From assembly GCF_004834005.1 (NCBI RefSeq), contig NZ_STFF01000012.1, forward strand, positions 62,001-126,000: DNA of 64,000 nucleotides, in the 5' to 3' direction. Made by a program: the position numbers and the translations under genes. Below are positions 52,848 to 61,457 of the stretch, piece after piece. This DNA comes from Niastella caeni. GTDB lineage: Bacteria; Bacteroidota; Bacteroidia; Chitinophagales; Chitinophagaceae. Below the pieces are notes generated by a model. It searched no databases, had not been told where the DNA came from, and was given only the letters and a program-made list of their open reading frames with translations. Positions within the stretch are counted from its first letter, which is position 1. Every line of letters starts with the position of its first letter.

Positions 52848-53927
52848 CTATAGCGAGAGGCCAAATTTTTCACCCACAGTAGAAAGATCGTTCACCACTG
52901 CATCGAGCAGGGGAATTCCTTCCTGCATTCTTATCGCTTCCATTTCACGCTCGGGGTCGCCGGGGATCAATACTTTTTCTTCACCTTCCACGGTTTTGGC
53001 GCTGCGGAAACGACGGATCCAGTTGTCCATGTGCTGTTTAAATTCATCGGCCGGGCGGAACGCGTCTACCCGCATGGCGCCGAAGAAATGACCGATACCT
53101 TTGCCCGGCATGCCGGTGGGCATGGGCACATAGGCTGGAAAAGGAGGTACCCAGGGACCATAGTTCGCGCCGCTCAATACGGCGGAAAAAATATCAACTA
53201 CCGCACCCAGCGCATATCCTTTGTGACTCCCGTGTTCGCGGTCGCCCCCCAGTGGCAACAAAGCGCCGCCTGTTTTTAATTCGTGGGCGTTGGTTGAGGC
53301 GTGGCCGTCTTTATCCTGGATCCAACCTTGCGGGGCTTCCAGGTTCTTGCGTTGCAAGATTTCCAGCTTGCCATTAGCGGCAGTGGTAGTGGCGAGGTCG
53401 GCAACAAATGCCGGTTCTTCCCCGGCCGGTATGGTTACGCAAATGGGATTGGTGCCGAGTAATCGTTCGGTAGAAAAAGTAGGGGCTACGAGCGGACTGG
53501 CATTCGTCATGGCCATTCCGATCATGTCGTATTCCAGGGCCATCATGGCGTGATAGCCGGCAATGCCGAAGTGATTGCTATTTTGTACGCTTACCCAGCC
53601 GGTGCCTGCTTTTTTGGCTTTTTCGATGGCTACCTGCATGGCAAAGGGGGCTACTACAAGGCCTAATCCGCTATCGCCATCAACCACTGCAGTGGAAGGT
53701 GTTTCATGAATGATCCTGATATTGGGTTTGGCGTTCACCCGTTTGGCTTCCCACAGGCGTACATATCCGCTGAGGCGGGCAACGCCGTGCGAGTCAATAC
53801 CCCGCAGATCGGCGCTTATCAGTACTTCGGCGGCCAGTTCCGCCTGGGTTGCCGGGCAGCCCATGTGTTGGAAAACCTGGGTGGTAAAATTGAATAGTTG
53901 TTGGTACGAGTATATTTTTTCTGGCAT
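52848..53927 (-). CDS. Ldh/malate dehydrogenase-family NAD(P) oxidoreductase
   Basis: A 359-residue enzyme of the malate/L-lactate/ureidoglycolate dehydrogenase (type 2) family. The first domain has ADLRGIDSHGVARLSGY; the cofactor and substrate parts are NSNHFGIAGYHAMMA, LLGTNPICVTIPAG and HGSHKGYALGAVVDIFSAVLSGANYGPWV. Several 2-hydroxy acids are used by members, so the substrate is open. The 30 bases ending at its start codon are identical to those before mqnB. A 480-base gap with the 42-bp array lies upstream. Confidence 0.88.
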   Translation of the reverse strand: MPEKIYSYQQLFNFTTQVFQHMGCPATQAELAAEVLISADLRGIDSHGVARLSGYVRLWEAKRVNAKPNIRIIHETPSTAVVDGDSGLGLVVAPFAMQVAIEKAKKAGTGWVSVQNSNHFGIAGYHAMMALEYDMIGMAMTNASPLVAPTFSTERLLGTNPICVTIPAGEEPAFVADLATTTAANGKLEILQRKNLEAPQGWIQDKDGHASTNAHELKTGGALLPLGGDREHGSHKGYALGAVVDIFSAVLSGANYGPWVPPFPAYVPMPTGMPGKGIGHFFGAMRVDAFRPADEFKQHMDNWIRRFRSAKTVEGEEKVLIPGDPEREMEAIRMQEGIPLLDAVVNDLSTVGEKFGLSL

Positions 53928-54407
53928 GGTGCAAAGAAAAGAAAGTTCTTAGTTTTTAGTTCTGAGTTATTTAGTTCGTTGGTCCATTCCGCCTGGATGC
54001 AGTGTTATTTCTAACTAAAATTGATCTGTAAAAATTGAAACTGGTGCGTAATAGTTGGTAGCGTATCGTTTCTAATTAGAAACGATATGAAAATAATTGG
54101 AGGAAGAGCGTTTTTGCACGAAAACAGCAGGAAAATAATTATTAGCGTACCATTTCTAATTAAAAAATGGGTGGAAATAATTATTTATGTATAGTTTTTA
54201 CGTAAAAACACACTGAAAATAATTGGTAGCGCACCATTTTTACGTAAAAACGGTATGTTATTAATTATTTTTATACCATTTCTACGTAAAAATGATGTGA
54301 AAATAATTATTGCTGTATTGGGTCTGGCGGAACAGAATTCCTGACAATTAGCGCATTATCATAATCTGTCCCGGCTTTAGTCGGGATTATCACATTAGCA
54401 CATTCGC
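53928..54407. other. 480-base gap: repeat-derived promoter region and 42-bp palindrome array
   Basis: Next to the dehydrogenase start is the AGTTCTTAG word block (53940-53975). The array of six palindromes follows at 54064-54320. TCCCG...CGGGA (54370-54387) is another short palindrome of the family seen at 13081. Nothing here encodes a convincing protein. Confidence 0.8.
54064..54320. repeat. Array of six palindromes with exact 42-bp period
   Basis: Palindrome centres lie at 54075.5, 54117.5, 54159.5, 54201.5, 54243.5 and 54285.5. Unit 1 is a perfect 24-bp palindrome (54064-54087, core TTTCTAATTAGAAA). Unit 4 is a perfect 16-bp palindrome GTTTTTACGTAAAAAC. The others have one or a few mismatches; cores alternate TTTCTAATTA, TTTTTACGTAAAAA and TTTCTACGTAAAAA types. 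Linkers share GAAAATAATT followed by TTAGCGTACC-like bases and appear once more after unit 6 (54299-54320). A loose copy of the core (TTTCTAACTAAAA, 54008-54020) lies upstream out of phase. Period 42 equals four turns of B-DNA at 10.5 bp. Confidence 0.9.
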
Positions 54408-55814
54408 TTACGCTCCTTTCAACCGCATGTTAATAGGGTCCCAAAAGATGATCCTTTTCTGAAAGTAGCTGTCATTGGCGGCCAGGCAGGGCGCCGCTGC
54501 CCTGAAGGCAAATTCAGGGCCTTCATTGGCCATGGTGCCCGTGCGAATGGCATCGAAGAAATTGGTGAAGTGATCGAGGTGATCGCTATAACCATCATGC
54601 ATTTTATATTTTACCGGCGCTTTTTCCGGTCTTTTCTCGTCGTCTTTTGTCCAGCGGGTATAGTATTGTCTTTTTAGTTCTTCCTGCATGGCGGTAGGGT
54701 AGGTGTTCAGGGCATCGTAACCGCCAATGCCCGGCGCTTTGGGCAGCATGCTGTGTGTAACGGTAAAACTATTTCCTTCCATCTCGATCACCCCTTCCGT
54801 GCCATACAACCGGATAACACTTTTATTACCGCCGCCGCTGATGAAATTCACCCGCAGCATTACCTGGAAAGCCGGATGGTCCTTGGTTGCCGGATAGTCA
54901 AGAATGCTCGTCATTACATCCGGTACGTCGCGGCCATCTTTCCAGTAGGATAATTGTCCGCTCGATACTATGCGGTTCGGCCCTTTGGAATCTGTGATCA
55001 TATGAATGCCCGACAGCAAATGCACAAACAGGTCGCCCGCCATACCGGTACCGAATGCTTTATAATTACGCCACCAGAAAAACTTTTTGGGATCGAACGG
55101 AATTGGCGGCATGCCTGAAATATAGCGTCGCCAATCAACGGTTTGGGCCGATGCATCGGTAGGCATGGTATATTCCCAGGCGCCGATGGCGCTTTGCCGG
55201 TCGTAGGTAGCTTCTACACAGTTGAGTGCGCCGATCTCCCCGGCTTTGTATAATTCTTTTGCTTTGATATAGGCGATGCTACTTACCCGTTGACTGCCCA
55301 CCTGCAATACTTTTTTGCTCAATCGCTGGGCGCCGATCAATGGTAATCCTTCTCTTATTTTATGTACCATGGGTTTTTCGCAATAAACATGTTTGTTCTT
55401 GCGAAAAGCATCGGTTGCAATACGGGCATGCCAGTGATCGCTGGTGGCAATGATCACGGCATCAATATCTTTTTTATTTAGTAGTTCGCGATAGTCTTGT
55501 GTAGTATATAATGAGCTGCCGTACAATTCCTTCATTCTGTCGAGCCGGCCGGTGTACAGGTCGCAGGCGCCGGCCAGTTCAATACCCGGTATTTTCAGGG
55601 CCGTTTGCAGGTCCTGGTGACCCATAATGCCGGTACCAATAAGGCCTATGCGAATGGTATCGTTCGCACTGATCGGCCGTTGATACCGAATAATGCGTTC
55701 TTCCAGTTGTTCGGGGTTGGCTACAGAGGCAAACGGCGAGGCCGCCAGCATCGCTGCGGAGGCTGACAATTGTTGTAAGAATTTCCGCCGGGTCGACGCG
55801 TAATCTTTATTCAT
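54408..55814 (-). CDS. Gfo/Idh/MocA-family oxidoreductase with Tat signal
   Basis: A 468-residue exported NAD(P)-dependent oxidoreductase. A twin-arginine type signal (STRRKFLQQLSASAAMLAA) starts the protein. The Rossmann motif is RIGLIGTGIMGH; the family EKP motif is VYCEKPMVHK; GGYDALNTYP and a MGDLFVHLLSGIHMI-like segment are in the substrate domain. Such Tat-exported Gfo/Idh proteins in Bacteroidota usually act on sugars or glycosides. The start is ATG 55814; the preceding 24 codons are from repeat DNA (GGCTCAGG words). The substrate is unknown. Confidence 0.9.
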   Translation of the reverse strand: MNKDYASTRRKFLQQLSASAAMLAASPFASVANPEQLEERIIRYQRPISANDTIRIGLIGTGIMGHQDLQTALKIPGIELAGACDLYTGRLDRMKELYGSSLYTTQDYRELLNKKDIDAVIIATSDHWHARIATDAFRKNKHVYCEKPMVHKIREGLPLIGAQRLSKKVLQVGSQRVSSIAYIKAKELYKAGEIGALNCVEATYDRQSAIGAWEYTMPTDASAQTVDWRRYISGMPPIPFDPKKFFWWRNYKAFGTGMAGDLFVHLLSGIHMITDSKGPNRIVSSGQLSYWKDGRDVPDVMTSILDYPATKDHPAFQVMLRVNFISGGGNKSVIRLYGTEGVIEMEGNSFTVTHSMLPKAPGIGGYDALNTYPTAMQEELKRQYYTRWTKDDEKRPEKAPVKYKMHDGYSDHLDHFTNFFDAIRTGTMANEGPEFAFRAAAPCLAANDSYFQKRIIFWDPINMRLKGA

Positions 55815-56040
55815 ATCATAAGAATTAAGGCTCAGGGCACAAGGTTCAATGCTCAGGTTAACGGGGTGGCAAAGTGCAAAAACCAAACCACAAACATTAA
55901 AAACAGATTTAAACTATATAAATTAATAACTGCACGTTTCTTGCTGAGTACCTGCCGTTAAGCTTTGAGAACCAGACCTGGGAATTCAAGTTACCAATTA
56001 TTCAAGATTTTTTATCAGCCGGTAAAGTATATTTACAATT
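55815..56040. other. 226-base gap upstream of two divergent genes
   Basis: Short GGCTCAGGGCACAAGG words (55829-55862) and AT-rich DNA; the rest holds the promoter of the next gene (TATATTTA at 56029-56036, near -7). No gene. Confidence 0.4.
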
Positions 56041-57360
56041 ATGATGGTTAGGGCCGTACTTCTGTGTTTACTTACCTTTTTATTATTATATGATGTTGCT
56101 GCGCAGCCGCGCCGCGAAGATATTTATAGTGATTTTGTTCTATATAAGAAGCGGCAACTGTTATTGAAAGACCTCCACGAAAATGTTGTTGGCAAAGCTT
56201 TTTTAGCACCGCTCGATAGTAATACAGAATACAGGTATGAAGCCGCCTGCCGGGCCATAGTTCAATTCATGCTGGACAACGATACCACCCAGCTGGGCAT
56301 TACCCAATTGTTTGTTCAGTACGATTCTTTGCAGTACGACACCAAACGCGCCATGCTGGAAACCGTGTATGGCGTGTACCCCGATCAATACATTCAAAGC
56401 ATTCAACTGCTGCTGGCCAAAGAAACCAATCCGTTGTTGTTTTCAATTGCCGCAGCGTATTCTCTCCGTTACGATACGTCGAAATCGAATGCCAGTACGA
56501 TCAGGAAAAGGATCAGGGAGCAATTCCCCAATTATATCAATAATACGGTGTTGAACGAACTGGATAAATACCTGCATAATTATACGCATTATAAAGCGCC
56601 GGCCTTTAATGATCTGATCGAACTGTTCCGCTATCAGCAAACAGTGAAGAAGAAGGTCATTTACTCCTTTCAACGGCATAACCGCGATTATGCCGGAATG
56701 GCTATTGTACAAAATGCCGATGGTAGTTTTATGCGATTTGCTGATGGCCGGCTCATGGTGTTTGAACAATTGGCCCGCTCTGCTTCGGGGTTGCCTTATT
56801 TTATTCCAGATGGCAATACACCGCAAGGCGTGTACAGTATACAGGGAACGGCAGTGACCTATAACAAACTCATTGGTCCCACGCCTAACCTGCAACTGAT
56901 AATGCCTTATGAAAGAAAATGGACAACCTACTTTCATTTAACCGACAGCGTATGGAGTTCCGCGAATGATGCGCTGTGGTCGTATTTGCAATTGTTACCA
57001 CCTTCCATGCGGGCGATCCCTTCGGTAACGGAAGCGTTTTATGCCGGGAAACTGGGCCGCAATTCCATCATTGCGCATGGCACTACCATCGATCCGGAAT
57101 ATTTTCGAAACAAACCCTGGTATCCGCTCACGCCTACCATGGGTTGTTTGTGCGCGAAGGAATTGTGGAATGTATCGAACGGGCGATTACTGGTGAGCGA
57201 TCAGTTTAACCTGGTGAGTGCGTTTACTGCTACTACCGGTAACAGGGGGTATTTGTATGTGATAGATATCGATGATCAGAAGAAGGCGGTGAGTAAGGGA
57301 GAAGTAGAAAAGTTGGTGAAGGAATATGAAGCAAAGAGGTTACCAGTGTACAGGCAGTAG
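56041..57360 (+). CDS. Exported protein with possible L,D-transpeptidase-like domain
   Basis: A 439-residue exported protein with signal peptide ending VAAQP. I do not recognise the N-terminal half, which looks helical (residues about 25-200). From residue 200 on, NADGSFMRFADGRLMVFEQ, FIPDGNTPQGVYSIQG, IIAHGTTID (His346-Gly347) and PLTPTMGCLCAKELW (Gly368-Cys369) resemble the strand layout and HG...GC order of YkuD L,D-transpeptidases. The usual SHGC box reads TMGC here, so a conserved His is missing. That suggests a divergent peptidoglycan enzyme or an inactive relative. No other wall genes are adjacent. Confidence 0.5.
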   Translation: MMVRAVLLCLLTFLLLYDVAAQPRREDIYSDFVLYKKRQLLLKDLHENVVGKAFLAPLDSNTEYRYEAACRAIVQFMLDNDTTQLGITQLFVQYDSLQYDTKRAMLETVYGVYPDQYIQSIQLLLAKETNPLLFSIAAAYSLRYDTSKSNASTIRKRIREQFPNYINNTVLNELDKYLHNYTHYKAPAFNDLIELFRYQQTVKKKVIYSFQRHNRDYAGMAIVQNADGSFMRFADGRLMVFEQLARSASGLPYFIPDGNTPQGVYSIQGTAVTYNKLIGPTPNLQLIMPYERKWTTYFHLTDSVWSSANDALWSYLQLLPPSMRAIPSVTEAFYAGKLGRNSIIAHGTTIDPEYFRNKPWYPLTPTMGCLCAKELWNVSNGRLLVSDQFNLVSAFTATTGNRGYLYVIDIDDQKKAVSKGEVEKLVKEYEAKRLPVYRQ

Positions 57361-57741
57361 GTCAATAAGCAATGGGCAAGATGGAAAAGCTTTAAGCCTC
57401 AAGCAATACAATTACTAAGGGCTTCCCGTTTTCAACTTTCCGCTGTATTTGCCTTCAGTGTTCAGCGTTCAGCTTGCATTTCACTACCCGCCACTCACCA
57501 CCCGTTTTCACCACTCACCACTTGCTGCTCGCAGCCACTCACAACCAACAACCTGCCATTCACTCCTCACCACCTGCCGCTCGCCCCCCAAGCCCAGCCA
57601 TTCACGATACTGTCATTATTATATTACTTTAATTTTTCTGTTTTTACCTTCCCAATAAACAAAATTTTGCTTCGTTAAAAACAGCGCTAACCACATTCCT
57701 CTAACCAGACTTTGTAGTGGATATATTTAATATAATCCAAT
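57361..57741. repeat. 381-base gap with composite word arrays
   Basis: AAGCTTTAAGCCTCAAGC (57388-57405) is followed by CTGTATT (57443-57449, junction word in reverse complement), TTCAGCGTTCAGC, and then a ~120-base CACTCACCACC array (57485-57590) with variants TTCACC, CCACTC and CCTCACC. The last 120 bases are AT-rich and probably hold the promoter of the next gene. Confidence 0.7.
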
Positions 57742-60528
57742 ATGCGCTATTTCGTACCCAGCCTATACGCATGCCTGTTATTGTTATTTACACATGCAGC
57801 ATCAGCACAATGTCCTGCTCCCGTTCCTTTATCAATTAACCCGGTAGTTACAACCGAAAGCCGTTGTCAGTCATCCGGTACGGCTACTGTACAGGTAACC
57901 GGCGGCACAGCTCCTTTTATATACAGCATTATAGCCGGGCCGGCGCTGTCGCCTGCACAATCATCCAATGTATTTCAATCGCTGCAAAGCGGCAGTTATA
58001 CAGTTCAGGTAACAGACAACTGCGGAACCAGTAGAACAAGAACATTTGTTGTTTCGGGTTCCTATGCCGTACCTGAAATTTATCCTGACCTTCAATCACC
58101 AACATGTCCGGGTAATCAGGATGGTAGTATGACGGTTAATGTTTTGAATGGGCGAGCGCCATTCACCTATGCGCTCGTCAGTCCCTCACCGGTAACGGCG
58201 CCACCCCAGGCTGGCAACCAGTTTACCGGGCTGCCGGCAGGCGCCTATTCGGTTCAGGTAACAGACTCATGCGGTAATTTTCAAACCAGGACAGTAACAT
58301 TGCCAGATGGCAATCCTGGTTCTTTCTGGTTCAACTATTTTGACCTGTACTATGAAAATTGTGATTCTTTCTCCATCGCCTATTCAATTGGTTTGGGCTA
58401 TGTGAAACTTCCCTACACCGCTACTTTAACGTTGCCAGACGGCAATGTACTGACCCATGTACTCACTTCCAGCAATGCAGCTAATGCCATACTCGATACT
58501 TTTCATTTCCGTTATGTTCATCAGCGTTACACATCAAGGCAAATAACACTGAATGTCGTAAACAGTTGTGGTACCGCTGTCACAAATAACTATGACACAC
58601 ATACATTCAATATGTGGACGCGTTCCCAGCTTATTCCTGACTGTAGCAAGCAATACCGTTATACGTTCGATCCCTATGATAACAGCGAAACAGCAACCCC
58701 TTCTTCGCGATTGCATTGTAATACTATTACCTATACCCTCGTGAGCCCGGCTGGCCTTGTTTTAACCACGCAAACCAATAATTCAACTTTTTCCGGTTAT
58801 CCGGCAGGCAACGGATATAGAGTAGTGCGGGAAGATTGTTGCATGAAAGATACCATTCAATTCAACTGGGCCACAGCACCTGATTTCAAAATCCTTGGGT
58901 ACAACTTCCATCGTGAATATGTCACAAGGGATGGTACTACGGTGGTAAGGCTGGGTATTTCTTCAGCCAATACCGGCAGTGTTATCATTGCCCAGGGGCC
59001 TCCTTCTGTAACCTATAGAAACGGTGCCGTACATACGTATACGTATCCGGATACTGTTAAGGATATAAATTTTTATAACAGCGGCGTTTACTTACACGCC
59101 CTCACTGCCGGCACCTGGAAAGTGATTGCCATGGACACCTGCGGACAAAAAGATAGTGTAACGTTTACTATCACCCAGGCAAATTTAAGACATGATACTT
59201 TTAGCGCCACCCTTAAAAGAGGTTGTATCGGCGCCAATAAAATTATATGGAACGCAACCTCCAATATGGGTAGCGCCGGTAATCTTTCAGCTTTTGTTTT
59301 AACACCAGGCGCCTCAGGTGGATTCCAGTGGTCTACTTCGTTTGCCGATACTGATTCTCTCGTCAATCTGTCTTCAGGTACCTATACCCTTTATTACCAA
59401 TACACGGCTTCCATACCAATTATATACCATCTCCAGGGGATGTCCTATGCGATCCAGGATACAATACCGGTAACTGTTGTGGTGCCACCCTATGCCCAGC
59501 CTGCTTTTGCGCTTTCGCCGGCTGTAGCCGTTTGTGGCGGTAGCCGTACAGTGGCATTATTGCCCGACAGCACAGTGGGTGTTGCGCCTTACCAATATAG
59601 AATAACTTCAGGGGCAGTAACCACGCCAATGCAATCGAACCCTGTATTTGCTAACTTACCCATAGGCACCTATAATATGCTGATGGCAGATGCCTGCGGC
59701 AACAGTTATTCGCGCAATGTTTCCATCGACAGCCTCAGGCTTACGACCATCGCCACCATAGGAAGTACCTGTCAGGGTGGTACGGCCACGCTTTCATTGC
59801 CAGCGAACCCTTATTATACGTATAGCTGGCAAACGCCCAATGGTAATACGGTTACCGGTAATACCATTACGCTTAACCCGGTAACGCAAGCCGATACCGG
59901 CCGGTACCTGATAACCGTTACAAGTAATATAGATGGTTGTACCGATACCAGGACCAGTGCCGTGCAATTGAACTTCTGCTCAACGGTAACGCTGCCATTG
60001 ACCTTATTGCATTTTAATGGCAGTCGCCAGGGTAATAATATTGTATTGCAATGGCAAACCGCTGATGAAGTAAATACAAGTCACTTTATAGTGGAAAGAA
60101 GCGAGGATGGCGTTCATTTTACCGCTTTGCAAAAAGTAAATACTTCCGGTATTGAAACCGGCAATTATTCGGCAACAGACTACCGGCCAATGGCAGGTAA
60201 AATTAGCTACCGCCTGCAAATGGTCGACAAGGATGGAAAGGTTACCTACAGTCAGATAATAACAATAAAAAATCCAGGCAACAATACACTTACGGTAACA
60301 CCGCGGCTGCTCACCGGCAACCAGGAGGTGAAAGTTAATTATACGGCCACTACCCAACCTGCCTATATTCAAATAACCAGCATCGATGGTAAAGTATACC
60401 TAACGCAAACAGTAACCAAAGGCAGCAGGCAGACAACTTTAGCTACTGGCAGGCTCCCGAAAGGTAATTACCTGGTGGTGTTTGTTAACAATGGTGTGCG
60501 CACTGCTTTGCGGGTGGTGAAGTGGTAG
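57742..60528 (+). CDS. Secreted SprB-repeat protein with type IX sorting domain
   Basis: A 928-residue surface protein. Signal peptide ends AASAQC. Two SprB-like repeats follow (TGGTAPFIYSIIAG...YTVQVTDNCG and NGRAPFTYALVSP...YSVQVTDSCG); related units recur later (GVAPYQYRITSG...). An Ig-like stretch (WQTPNGNTVTGNTITLNP) and a final fibronectin-like part (LLHFNGSRQGNNIVLQWQT) precede the C-terminal sorting region ending NGVRTALRVVKW. SprB repeats are typical of gliding adhesins, so it is a candidate cargo of the SprA system at the left edge. Its ligand is unknown. Confidence 0.85.
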   Translation: MRYFVPSLYACLLLLFTHAASAQCPAPVPLSINPVVTTESRCQSSGTATVQVTGGTAPFIYSIIAGPALSPAQSSNVFQSLQSGSYTVQVTDNCGTSRTRTFVVSGSYAVPEIYPDLQSPTCPGNQDGSMTVNVLNGRAPFTYALVSPSPVTAPPQAGNQFTGLPAGAYSVQVTDSCGNFQTRTVTLPDGNPGSFWFNYFDLYYENCDSFSIAYSIGLGYVKLPYTATLTLPDGNVLTHVLTSSNAANAILDTFHFRYVHQRYTSRQITLNVVNSCGTAVTNNYDTHTFNMWTRSQLIPDCSKQYRYTFDPYDNSETATPSSRLHCNTITYTLVSPAGLVLTTQTNNSTFSGYPAGNGYRVVREDCCMKDTIQFNWATAPDFKILGYNFHREYVTRDGTTVVRLGISSANTGSVIIAQGPPSVTYRNGAVHTYTYPDTVKDINFYNSGVYLHALTAGTWKVIAMDTCGQKDSVTFTITQANLRHDTFSATLKRGCIGANKIIWNATSNMGSAGNLSAFVLTPGASGGFQWSTSFADTDSLVNLSSGTYTLYYQYTASIPIIYHLQGMSYAIQDTIPVTVVVPPYAQPAFALSPAVAVCGGSRTVALLPDSTVGVAPYQYRITSGAVTTPMQSNPVFANLPIGTYNMLMADACGNSYSRNVSIDSLRLTTIATIGSTCQGGTATLSLPANPYYTYSWQTPNGNTVTGNTITLNPVTQADTGRYLITVTSNIDGCTDTRTSAVQLNFCSTVTLPLTLLHFNGSRQGNNIVLQWQTADEVNTSHFIVERSEDGVHFTALQKVNTSGIETGNYSATDYRPMAGKISYRLQMVDKDGKVTYSQIITIKNPGNNTLTVTPRLLTGNQEVKVNYTATTQPAYIQITSIDGKVYLTQTVTKGSRQTTLATGRLPKGNYLVVFVNNGVRTALRVVKW

Positions 60529-60645
60529 GAGGAAAGCTGCACGCTTCAAGCCTCAAGCCTCAAGCCGCAAGCAAAGGCATAAAGGCAACAAGGCAACGAG
60601 GAAAAGCTTAAAGTCTAAAGCCACAAGGCAAAAAGGGCCAAAAGC
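60529..60645. repeat. AAGCCTCAAGCC and AAGGCAACAAGG word arrays
   Basis: CTTCAAGCCTCAAGCCTCAAGC (60544-60565), then AAAGGCATAAAGGCAACAAGG (60570-60592) and similar. These are the reverse complements of the words at 29020 and 32045. Confidence 0.7.
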
Positions 60646-60684
60646 AAAAAGCCGGTAATATCTTTCGACATTACCGGCTTTTAT
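60646..60684. terminator. Bidirectional terminator between the SprB-repeat gene and ssb
   Basis: GCCGGTAAT (60651-60659) pairs with ATTACCGGC (60670-60678), with an A-run to the left and TTTTATT to the right. Confidence 0.88.
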
Positions 60685-60731
60685 TATGCTAAAAAGTTAA
60701 ACGGCTTTTATTCACCATTGACCATTCCCCC

Positions 60732-61172
60732 TTAAAACGGCAGATCATCAACCGGCTCGTTTACCTCATTGCTCGAAGGCACATTGTTGTTTGCCTTGGG
60801 TGCCGCTGTATAGTTGTTGTTTCCGCCGCTATAGTCTCCGCCGCCGCTTCCTTCAGGACGACCGCCTAATAATTGTACAGTTTGTACGCGCAGGGTTAGT
60901 GAGGCGCCATACGTACCATCGTTTTTAGTAAAGGTTCTTATTTCTGGATTTCCTTCTACGTATACCTGGGTGCCTTTGCGCAGGTAAGGCGCAATGCCAG
61001 TACGGTCACTCCAGTAAGCACAATCCACCCAAATGGTCTTGTCTTTCTGGTTCCCTTGGGCATCACGAAATCTTTCTGTGTGTGCTACCGTAAAGTTCAT
61101 TACAGTCTTTCCGTTCACGTTGTTGGTAACACAATCTTTACCCAGGTTGCCGATTACTTGTAACTTAATCAT
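60732..61172 (-). CDS. ssb: Single-stranded DNA-binding protein
   Basis: SSB covers single-stranded DNA during replication and repair. The 146 residues contain the OB-fold (MIKLQVIGNLGKDC...NFTVAHTERFRDAQG...WVDCAYW...YVEGNPEIRTF), a flexible Gly/Asn linker (GGGDYSGGNNNY) and the acidic tip EPVDDLPF that binds partner proteins. The start is ATG 61172; an upstream ATG at 61286 would add 38 residues of no known meaning. It is a single gene here; genomes of this group often have another ssb next to mutY. Confidence 0.96.
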   Translation of the reverse strand: MIKLQVIGNLGKDCVTNNVNGKTVMNFTVAHTERFRDAQGNQKDKTIWVDCAYWSDRTGIAPYLRKGTQVYVEGNPEIRTFTKNDGTYGASLTLRVQTVQLLGGRPEGSGGGDYSGGNNNYTAAPKANNNVPSSNEVNEPVDDLPF

Positions 61173-61457
61173 ACTTAATAAATTTAGCGTCGTACTTAAA
61201 TATTGTTTTGTCTGGCAATTTACGGTTTCCCGCAATAGTGACAACAATCCGTTTAGGACTGGGGAAAAGTTCTTACTAAGTCTCAAAGCTTGTGAGTTGA
61301 GGCATTTATGAGCTCAGTGGCAAATGTGCAAATTAGCAAATGCGAAAATGTGCAAATGAATACAGGTCTGGTAATCATGAGCTTTGTGACTGCGTAGCAA
61401 GTACGGTTTCAATTTGCAATTTGCAATAGACAATATTCAATAGATCAGCACATTATT
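61173..61457. repeat. 285-base gap with GCAAATGTGCAAAT words
   Basis: GCAAATGTGCAAATTAGC and GCAAATGCG...GTGCAAATG (61318-61356) are answered by TTTCAATTTGCAATTTGC (61406-61427). AATACAG is at 61359-61365 at the border of the first block. The upstream part holds the ssb promoter. Confidence 0.65.

Noticed and set aside
54008..54320. The 42-bp array as a CRISPR array
   Set aside because: There is no invariant repeat alternating with unique spacers; both palindrome and linker drift, and no cas genes are in the window.
61173..61286. A 38-residue extension of SSB
   Set aside because: SSB proteins of this phylum begin at MxKLQVIGNLG; the upstream codons show no conservation pattern.
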